Below are positions 1-4,823 of a stretch of 5,928 bases of DNA, one piece after another. A model generated the notes under the pieces. That model ran no database searches and was not told the origin of the DNA. It saw only the letters and a list, made by a program, of their open reading frames with translations. Positions within the stretch are counted from its first letter, which is position 1, and every line of letters starts with the position of its first letter. This DNA comes from Acidobacteriota bacterium (lineage in GTDB: Bacteria; Acidobacteriota; Terriglobia; Terriglobales; Acidobacteriaceae): the NCBI GenBank assembly GCA_003224835.1, contig QHZX01000235.1, forward strand, positions 1 through 5,928, in the 5' to 3' direction. The position numbers and the translations under genes were made by a program.

Positions 1-97
1 CGAAATCAGGCGTTATCACTCATCGACATCATGGTTTAGTTCAAAAGTAATGAATGGGTCTGCCCGCAAGTTCCTGAAACAAAGGAGTGAAAATTAT

Positions 98-174
98 TGG
101 TCGGGACGGGCAGATTTGAACTGCCGACCCCTCGCACCCCAAGCGAGTGCTCTACCAGGCTGAGCCACGTCCCG
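98..174 (-). tRNA. tRNA-Pro (anticodon GGG), CCA encoded
   Basis: Reads proline codon CCC (and CCU by wobble). On the minus strand the full cloverleaf can be drawn. The acceptor stem is CGGGACG with CGTCCCG (7 bp). The D-arm is GCTC/GAGC around a loop containing GG. The anticodon stem is CTCGC/GCGAG with loop TTGGGGT, which places GGG at positions 34-36 and G at 37. A 5-nt variable loop follows, then T-arm GGCAG/CTGCC with loop TTCAAAT. The discriminator base is A at 101 and the 3' CCA is encoded at 98-100. No mismatches are seen in any stem. The gene stands alone, about 100 bases downstream of the aminotransferase on the same strand. A possible -10 box, TAGAAT (minus strand, 218-223), lies upstream, but no good -35 box accompanies it. 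Confidence 0.97.
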
Positions 175-180
175 ACACAG

Positions 181-202
181 GTTCGAACCAGGAAGTTCGA
201 AC
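181..202. repeat. Twin GTTCGAAC palindromes upstream of the tRNA
   Basis: The 8-base perfect palindrome GTTCGAAC occurs at 181-188 and again at 195-202, separated by 6 bases. The first copy extends to GGTTCGAACC (180-189). As a pair they can form an 8-bp hairpin with a 6-base loop, or a two-site operator whose centres are 14 bp apart. The pair lies 6 bases from the 5' end of tRNA-Pro, in what would be its 5' leader if transcription starts near the TAGAAT at 218-223. The inner halves read CGAAC-N6-GTTCG. This resembles the CGAAC-N4-GTTCG LexA box of Gram-positive bacteria but has the wrong spacing, so no regulator is assigned. Confidence 0.5.
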
Positions 203-260
203 GGGGTTGACTAGGAAATTCTACACCAGGATTCGCTCGTCGAAGACTGCGGGAGATTAA

Positions 261-284
261 GGTCCTTCGACTTCGTTCAGAATT
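261..284 (-). repeat. Variant of a dispersed intergenic repeat overlapping the aminotransferase stop
   Basis: On the minus strand the core at 263-282 reads TTCTGAACGAAGTCGAAGGA. From memory this closely matches the short dispersed element CCTGAGCGAAGTCGAAGG, which I associate with many acidobacterial, chloroflexal and related environmental genomes; I cannot search for copies here. The TGA stop of the aminotransferase is contained in the element, so the repeat appears to have supplied the end of the gene. In addition, GTCGAAG at 239-245 and CTTCGAC at 265-271 form a 7-bp inverted repeat with a 19-base loop. No T-run follows on the minus strand, so a canonical intrinsic terminator is not supported. 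Confidence 0.45.
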
Positions 285-1416
285 TCGCCAATGGCCTCTC
301 ATCTCTACTAGCTGGCCAATTTTTCACAAATTCTCCTAGCCGATCCAGGGCATCGGTAAATTTATCTGCCACCGCGCCGAATCCAAGGCGAAAATGCGAG
401 GGTGCATCGAAACAATCGCCGGGCGCGAGCAGGATGCCGCGTTCCGTAGCCGCTTGGCAAAAGGCGCGGCTGTTCTCTCCACTGACTAGCCATGGAAAAG
501 CGGTCATTCCGCCGCCAGGAGGAATCCACCCGAGTGTGTCGCGATGCTCGGACATGAAGACGGCAAGCTGCCGAAGGTTCTGCGTTGCGGTGTGCTGCGT
601 TTTCCCGAGCACGATACTCCGATGGCGCATCGCAATCTCCGCCAGCATTTCTCCGGCGGTATTGTTTGATATGGAAAAATAGGATCGCGCATTCCAGTAC
701 TGCTCGCGGCGCTTGGGGTCGTGTTCGATCATCCAACCGGTCCGCACGCCCGGCAAAGAGAAAGCTTTCGAGAAATCATGGATGACGGTGGCGTTAGGCA
801 GACGGGAAACCGATTTCGTCGGCTGTCCGTGATAGATGGGATGATAGACCTCATCATTGACAAGTTGAATTCCTCGCGATGACGTGAACTCGTGCAAGCT
901 GTCCAGTTCCGCATCGCTGAGCGTTACGCCAGTGGGATGGTGCGGGCTGTTCACCAATATCAGCTTGGTATTTCGATCCGCCAGTTGCTTGATTTCATCG
1001 ATGTCAAGGCGGAAGTCGTTTTCCTTTCGAAGACGATAGCGGCGAGTTTCGATCCGAAGAGATTCGGGCAGGGCAGAAAATGGAGCATAGCCTGGTTGAG
1101 GAATGATGACATTGGCTTCGGGCTCCGCGGCCAGCCACATCAGAAGAAGAAGTCCCTCAGAGGCGCCGGTTACGACCTGGACAGTGTCGACGTCAACACC
1201 ATGCAAGTCGGCGATCGCTTCGCGCAATCCGTCGGCTCCCGCCGGGCGGCCGTAAACCAAATTGTGATTCAGGAAGCGCTGCCGCTCTTCTTCGCTGGCG
1301 AGGCTAAGGACTTCATTCAACGTCCAGGGCGGTCCGGTGCTGGCCCCCAATTGGAATTCGATGTTGTGCTCGTAGGTGTCGAGCCACATATCCAGCAGGA
1401 AAGGCTTCAACTGCAT
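277..1416 (-). CDS. PLP-dependent aminotransferase, class I/II (fold type I)
   Basis: Cytoplasmic enzyme of 379 residues that would transfer an amino group via pyridoxal phosphate; the substrate is unknown. The fold-type I landmarks appear in order. GASEG (84-88) is the phosphate-side loop and Tyr110 in PQPGY is the probable ring-stacking residue. NSPHHPTG lies at 156-163, and NDEVY at 187-191 has Asp188 for the pyridine nitrogen and Tyr191. SKAFSLPGVRTGW at 216-228 has Schiff-base Lys217 and Arg225. FRLGFG at 342-347 has Arg343 for the substrate carboxylate. The length is normal and the frame is intact. The start at 1416 is preceded by GAGGTG (1421-1426), 4 bases away. The oddity is His160 where the family usually has Asn (HNPTG). 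The N-terminus (KPFLLDMWLDTYE) resembles the group often annotated near capreomycidine synthase, but the specificity is not established. It is transcribed divergently from the radical SAM gene. No convincing promoter is visible, and the closest -10 match is TCTAAT just upstream of the Shine-Dalgarno. Confidence 0.93.
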   Translation of the reverse strand: MQLKPFLLDMWLDTYEHNIEFQLGASTGPPWTLNEVLSLASEEERQRFLNHNLVYGRPAGADGLREAIADLHGVDVDTVQVVTGASEGLLLLMWLAAEPEANVIIPQPGYAPFSALPESLRIETRRYRLRKENDFRLDIDEIKQLADRNTKLILVNSPHHPTGVTLSDAELDSLHEFTSSRGIQLVNDEVYHPIYHGQPTKSVSRLPNATVIHDFSKAFSLPGVRTGWMIEHDPKRREQYWNARSYFSISNNTAGEMLAEIAMRHRSIVLGKTQHTATQNLRQLAVFMSEHRDTLGWIPPGGGMTAFPWLVSGENSRAFCQAATERGILLAPGDCFDAPSHFRLGFGAVADKFTDALDRLGEFVKNWPASRDERPLAKF

Positions 1417-1729
1417 GCCGCACCTCGAAGGATTAGATCAGCCAATCGCCAGGCAAGCCTCATAAACTTTTACGTGCTCGCCTCCTCGATTCGCATACAC
1501 GCGTTCCCATACCGCAGGCTACCCTTAAAATGTGGTGACTGGCCGATCGCGCTATCCAGCTAGCGAGCCCATAACTATGAGATTTCTTGGCATGATTTGG
1601 GAGCTTCTTGGTTTGAAGCGTATACTCGTGAACGCGAAGGCACGGACCTCGCCGAGCCAGCACGTCAAACTCGCGCACGCCGCAGTTTCCGGTAAGCGTA
1701 TTCCATAAATATGCAAGGAGCGCATGAGA
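1417..1729. other. Divergent intergenic region between aminotransferase and radical SAM gene
   Basis: No convincing gene lies in this stretch. It carries the Shine-Dalgarno of the aminotransferase at its left end (1421-1426, minus) and that of the radical SAM gene at its right end (AAGGAG, 1715-1720, plus). Between them are a plus-strand promoter candidate at 1597-1626, a direct repeat TTCTTGG at 1584-1590 and 1605-1611, and a small inverted repeat CGCTA/TAGCG (1550-1554 and 1561-1565, loop of 6). The region is the natural place for shared control of the two divergent genes, but no known operator is recognised. Confidence 0.6.
1597..1626 (+). promoter_or_regulatory. Candidate sigma70-type promoter of the radical SAM gene
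   Basis: The -35 box is TTGGGA (1597-1602, 4 of 6 matches to TTGACA). An 18-base spacer leads to the -10 box TATACT (1621-1626, 5 of 6 matches to TATAAT). The predicted start near 1633 would leave a leader of about 95 bases before the ATG. It is the best-looking plus-strand promoter in the gap. The 7-base direct repeat TTCTTGG, 21 bp apart (two helical turns), brackets the -35 box and could bind a regulator; that part is inference. Confidence 0.4.
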
Positions 1730-2284
1730 ATGAATGTGCACCTGATTAATCCTAGTTCTGTCTCGTTCGGCACAGCCGTCATAACACCTCGGTGGCAGTA
1801 CGTTCTTGCCGGTGCAACACCAAAAATCTTCGGGGATCCCATTCTCGTGGACGAAACCCTGTTTCAGGTCGATCCCAACCGCATTCAGCCGGGTGATGCA
1901 GTGGGCATCGGCATCCACACCGCAAATGCATTGCGCGGATACGAAATTGGGAAAATGGCGCGCGAGCGTGGTGCTTATGTCATCTTTGGCGGAATTCATG
2001 CCACGCTCTATCCCGAGGAGGCGCGCGAACTGGGTGGCGCCCACGCCGTGGTAAAAGGCGATGGTGATGTTGTGTGGGCGAAGGCGCTAACGGATTGTCA
2101 AGCCGGCGTTCCCCAACATGTGGGCGTCGGTACAGACTGTCCGAGGATGCCCCAAGCACTGCTCGTTCTGCTCCGTCTGGCGGACAGATGGGCAGCGTCC
2201 CCGCCAGCGCTCCTCCGATGTAGTGGTGGAGGAGATCGTGCAACTGCGGCGTCTCGGTTTTCGTTTCGTCGCGCTTGCGGATGA
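1730..2284 (+). CDS. B12-binding radical SAM protein, N-terminal part (broken gene)
   Basis: The first part encodes a cobalamin-binding Rossmann-like domain of the kind that precedes radical SAM domains in class B methylases and relatives. It begins HLINPSSVSFGTAVITPRW. The B12-type core with GIGIHTANALRG and ARERGAYVIFGGIHATLYP (residues about 59-95) follows, and KGDGD (about 109-113) closes the domain, as G(E/D)G(E/D) does in relatives. The start at 1730 is preferred because AAGGAG (1715-1720) is then 9 bases away; ATG 1724, two codons earlier, would leave only 3. Sense homologous to the family ends near 2116. The remaining roughly 55 residues to the TGA at 2282-2284 are read in the wrong frame over the radical SAM coding sequence. 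The continuation of the protein lies in the +1 frame. This is therefore probably the 5' half of one pseudogene or of a misassembled gene, not a separate protein. Confidence 0.75.
   Translation: MNVHLINPSSVSFGTAVITPRWQYVLAGATPKIFGDPILVDETLFQVDPNRIQPGDAVGIGIHTANALRGYEIGKMARERGAYVIFGGIHATLYPEEARELGGAHAVVKGDGDVVWAKALTDCQAGVPQHVGVGTDCPRMPQALLVLLRLADRWAASPPALLRCSGGGDRATAASRFSFRRACG
2091..2117 (+). other. Frameshift and probable deletion junction in the radical SAM gene
   Basis: The upstream frame (B12 domain) and the downstream frame (radical SAM) overlap only from 2091, because TAA at 2088-2090 closes the downstream frame on the left. The recognisable downstream protein starts at 2118, so the join must lie in these bases. 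Reading across gives KGDGDVVWAKALTDCQAGVP directly followed by MWASVQTVRGC. Only about 25 residues lie between the end of the B12 domain and the first cluster cysteine. From general knowledge of this architecture the linker is much longer, so roughly 30 or more residues seem to be missing as well as one reading-frame step. Confidence 0.65.
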
Positions 2285-3158
2285 CAACTTTTACCCGGTC
2301 ACTCTTACCGATCTCAAACTCGCCGCGCAGCAGAACAACAAGGCGCGGTTGAGCGAACTCGAAAGTCTTCGTGCCGAGCGCTTCGAACTCATGGAACGCC
2401 TCGCTAAACTTCCTGACGACATGGTTTTCTTCACGCAGATCACCATGGAAGCGGCTGAAGATATCGAATTTCTGAAGGCGATGAAAGCTGCCCGCATTAA
2501 AGGTGCCCTGGTTGGAGTCGAGTCCGTGACCCCCTCCGGGCTGAAAGACGTTTATAAGGATTTCAATCTGGCTGGCGAAAGTCTTATCGAACGGCTCAAG
2601 ACTTTTCGTCGGAACGGCGTCCACGTGCTCGGTTCATTTATTTTTGGATTGCCCAGCGATCGCCCAGAAACATTCGACGCGACAGTCGCCGCCGCCACTC
2701 AGGCGGATGTCACCTTCGCCCAGTTCGTGACTCTGAGCCCTTACCCAGGGACCGTGGATTTCGATCGCTGGGAAAAAGGGCTGGGGGCGAATCCACCCAT
2801 TATCGGGGGAGTTCCTCTCACCAGGCGCTGGCTGATTCCGCAGGCGCTCCGTCCCAAGCTCTACTGGGACCATCCGGTGATGTCTGCGGAAGAAATTCGT
2901 TCGCGCACTCAGGAAGTGTGGGACAACTTTTACAGTTTCGGTTCCATTTGGAAGCGGTCCCGCTTCATCCGGTCCAGCCGCGGCCGACTGGCATTTCTTC
3001 TCATCTCTAAAATCTATCGGCAGATGTACGCCGACACCGGCATCGCCACTGACAGTGCGAGAGTTTCACGCTCCGGCCGCTGGGTGCGCTTGTTGGGAAA
3101 ACCTTGCCGCCACCTCTTTTCCGGACGCCCAATGCCCCATCTGGAAGTTCCGGCGTGA
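2118..3158 (+). CDS. Radical SAM domain and C-terminal part of a B12-binding radical SAM protein
   Basis: This part encodes the catalytic half. CxxxCxxC at residues 11-18 (Cys11, Cys15, Cys18 in RGCPKHCSFC) would hold the [4Fe-4S] cluster that cleaves S-adenosylmethionine. ALADDNFYP (52-60), GALVGVESVTP (129-139) and VLGSFIFGLPSDRPETF (170-186) are typical strands and loops of the radical SAM barrel. The last 100 residues, with MSAEEIRSRTQEVW and LLISKIYRQMYADTG, form a C-terminal extension of the kind found in B12-dependent radical SAM enzymes such as hopanoid methylases. The substrate is unknown. The frame is intact for 346 codons. The ATG at 2118 has no Shine-Dalgarno and lies only ten codons before the first cysteine, so it is unlikely to be a natural start. 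The piece is best read as the 3' half of the gene beginning at 1730. Confidence 0.82.
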   Translation: MWASVQTVRGCPKHCSFCSVWRTDGQRPRQRSSDVVVEEIVQLRRLGFRFVALADDNFYPVTLTDLKLAAQQNNKARLSELESLRAERFELMERLAKLPDDMVFFTQITMEAAEDIEFLKAMKAARIKGALVGVESVTPSGLKDVYKDFNLAGESLIERLKTFRRNGVHVLGSFIFGLPSDRPETFDATVAAATQADVTFAQFVTLSPYPGTVDFDRWEKGLGANPPIIGGVPLTRRWLIPQALRPKLYWDHPVMSAEEIRSRTQEVWDNFYSFGSIWKRSRFIRSSRGRLAFLLISKIYRQMYADTGIATDSARVSRSGRWVRLLGKPCRHLFSGRPMPHLEVPA

Positions 3159-3160
3159 AG

Positions 3161-3177
3161 CAGCCGGCGACCGGTTG
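3161..3177 (+). terminator. Hairpin immediately after the radical SAM stop codon
   Basis: CAGCCGG (3161-3167) pairs with CCGGTTG (3171-3177) around a 3-base loop, giving 7 pairs including one G-T, two bases after the TGA at 3156-3158. The position suits a transcript end or 3' stabiliser. There is no T-run behind it, so it is not a classical intrinsic terminator. Confidence 0.25.
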
Positions 3178-3225
3178 GCGCAGAAATTCACGGCAACTTT
3201 GCGCTTAGCCCCGAACTTGTCTGGT

Positions 3226-3360
3226 TCACAGCAGCAATAGCGGTATCAGCAAGGCGAAGGTCCCCACCTCGATCAGCCCCGCATACAACGTTAGGCGCTT
3301 GGCCCGGCTAAAGTTTGCCAGGAACCAGCTGGCCCGACCGAAGACTGCCGCATAGCACAC
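3226..3360 (-). pseudogene. Possible relic of a membrane-protein gene (44 codons)
   Basis: The minus-strand frame from GTG at 3360 to TGA at 3226-3228 encodes 44 residues: FGRASWFLANFSRAKRLT and then YAGLIEVGTFALLIPLLLL to the stop. A basic stretch (SRAKR) followed by about 18 hydrophobic residues at the very end is what the last transmembrane helix of an inner-membrane protein looks like. Third codon positions are mostly G or C, as in real genes here. AAGG lies 6 bases before the GTG, so a short single-span protein is possible. A neighbouring frame starting at ATG 3400 (MKPIPWRVQLKAG) could be the frameshifted upstream part. I do not recognise the family. The frame could also be chance. Confidence 0.3.
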
Positions 3361-3583
3361 TTCCAGCCTTAAGTTGCACGCGCCAGGGGATCGGTTTCAT
3401 GTGGGGATTCTACTCGGGTGGGGCAAGGTCCTAGGGTTACTTTGATAGGACGTTTTCTCCAGATGCGAAAACTCGGCTCGGGCGTCTAATTAATTGAACT
3501 CGCGATCGGTGCTCTACGTAACTACTGACAGGGAGGGATCCCGAACGCTACGCCTGTAGCCCTGGGAAGGTAGAATTCGAACC

Positions 3584-4819
3584 ATGCTGGACATCTTTGC
3601 GCAAATCTTTCGCAACCTTTGGGCGCACAAGCTACGCTCGTTCCTGACCATGTTCGGGATTGCCTGGGGTGTGGGGTCGTTGTTGCTGCTGGTAGGAGTG
3701 GGCGAAGGTTTTCGTTCCGGCAACAAGCGCGAGATGGCGGAGTTCGGCAGGGACATCATGTTTATCTTTCCCGGGCGTGCACCGGCGGTGAAGGGCAGCA
3801 TGAATTCGGCGCGTTCCTATTTACTTACTTACGAAGATTATCTGGATATCCGCAAAGCCCCGCATGTGCGCAATGCTGCGCCCCTGATTTCCCGTGGCGA
3901 CCTGCATGAGGTAAGCGAATTCGCAAGCGGCAGCGGGGAGATTATTGGCACGGAACCGCAGCTGAACGAGATCAGTTTTCTTCCAATTAAAGAGGGACGT
4001 TGGCTAAACCAAATGGATGGCGAGCAGCGGCGAAACGTTATGGTCCTCGGAAATGAGCTGCAGAAGACATTATTTCCCGGAAGGCCGGCGGTCGGTTCCT
4101 TCGTTCTAATCAATGGTCTCAGATTTGAAGTGGTCGGCAGCATGCCGCACCTCGGCCGCGGGGACAACATGTGGCTAAACATGCGTGGCTACATTCCTTT
4201 TCAGGTGATGGCGTCGTCTTTCCCGATTAAGGGCGAAAACCACCAGAACTCGATTTCTTTTATTGAATATCAGCCACACGTCACGGCAGAGCACGCCCTT
4301 GCGGAGCAAGATGTTCATCAGATTGTAGCGCGCAATCATGGATTCGATTCGACCGATGAGAACGCCTTTGACGGCTGGGACTCCATTCAGGAGTCGAAAA
4401 TGGTAAATACTATTTTCGATGTAATGAACATGTTCCTGGGGGCGGTTGGAATGGTAACGCTGGCTCTGGGCGCGATCGGCGTTATCAACATCATGCTCGT
4501 GGCGGTCAGCGAACGAACCCACGAAATAGGATTGCGCAAAGCGCTGGGAGCGACCAACCGCAGCATACTGTTTCATTTCTTTCTGGAAGGATTACTTCTT
4601 ACACTTGGTAGCGGGCTGATCGGCATGGCGTTTGCGACTGTCTTGATGGCGGCCATGGGGACGGTGCACGGACCGGGTGGATTCGATCCTCCTAAGTTAG
4701 TGCCGATGTCAGCGCTGCTGGCAATTGGCAGCCTTACCCTGGCGGGTGTAATCGCTGGTCTTTACCCAGCTCGTAAGGCGGCGATGCTGCAACCCGTGGA
4801 AGCCCTGCGGCAGGAGTAA
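3584..4819 (+). CDS. ABC transporter permease, MacB/FtsX family (first of a pair)
   Basis: Inner-membrane permease subunit of 411 residues, full family length. Order of parts: a short cytoplasmic N-terminus with LWAHKLRSFLTMFGIAWG; TM1 about 19-41; a periplasmic MacB-type core domain about 42-275, ending NTIFDVMNMF; TM2 about 281-308; the conserved cytoplasmic coupling segment SERTHEIGLRKALGATNRSI (309-328); TM3 about 331-357; TM4 about 376-394; and the C-terminal signature GLYPARKAAMLQPVEALR (392-409). In MacB-type systems the permease does not form a substrate channel through its membrane part. ATP hydrolysis by a partner ATPase drives periplasmic conformational change, used for efflux, lipoprotein or cell-wall functions. 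The cargo here is unknown. The ATG at 3584 fits the family N-terminus, although the upstream GGAAGG is 13 bases away. No ATPase gene lies in the window. The next gene begins 4 bases after the stop. Confidence 0.94.
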   Translation: MLDIFAQIFRNLWAHKLRSFLTMFGIAWGVGSLLLLVGVGEGFRSGNKREMAEFGRDIMFIFPGRAPAVKGSMNSARSYLLTYEDYLDIRKAPHVRNAAPLISRGDLHEVSEFASGSGEIIGTEPQLNEISFLPIKEGRWLNQMDGEQRRNVMVLGNELQKTLFPGRPAVGSFVLINGLRFEVVGSMPHLGRGDNMWLNMRGYIPFQVMASSFPIKGENHQNSISFIEYQPHVTAEHALAEQDVHQIVARNHGFDSTDENAFDGWDSIQESKMVNTIFDVMNMFLGAVGMVTLALGAIGVINIMLVAVSERTHEIGLRKALGATNRSILFHFFLEGLLLTLGSGLIGMAFATVLMAAMGTVHGPGGFDPPKLVPMSALLAIGSLTLAGVIAGLYPARKAAMLQPVEALRQE

Positions 4820-4823
4820 CGGC

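Larger units (their letters stand above)
3159..3583. other. Intergenic region before the permease operon
   Basis: This 425-base stretch has no confident gene. The left part holds the hairpin at 3161-3177 and a minus-strand frame at 3226-3360 that looks like a membrane-protein relic. The right part (3400-3583) must contain the control region of the permease operon. I see no promoter with both boxes in good order: TTGATA near 3442 and TTGAAC near 3496 have no properly spaced -10 partner. The sequence GGAAGG lies 13 bases before the first permease ATG, which is long for a Shine-Dalgarno. Confidence 0.55.

Noticed and set aside
184..199. LexA (SOS) box upstream of the tRNA
   Set aside because: The half-sites CGAAC and GTTCG are separated by 6 bases rather than the 4 required in the Gram-positive consensus, and a tRNA is not an expected SOS target.
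36..302. Minus-strand 88-codon open frame across the tRNA
   Set aside because: It reads through tRNA-Pro and the end of the aminotransferase gene. Its GVGSSNLPVPT-like string is just the translated tRNA T-arm and acceptor stem.
1409..1465. Possible leader peptide before the aminotransferase (minus-strand ATG AGG CTT and on, about 18 codons, overlapping the start)
   Set aside because: The GAGGAGG upstream is about 17 bases from its ATG, too far for initiation. There is no run of regulatory codons and no attenuator-like hairpin pair.
892..1563. Plus-strand 223-codon open frame
   Set aside because: It is antisense to the well-supported aminotransferase, has no recognisable domain, and extends into the divergent control region.
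1460..2044. Minus-strand 194-codon open frame
   Set aside because: It is antisense to the B12-binding domain and crosses the intergenic region, and it matches no protein family I recognise.
1980..2624. Minus-strand 214-codon open frame
   Set aside because: It is antisense to the radical SAM gene and has no motif. It is a by-product of codon bias on the opposite strand.
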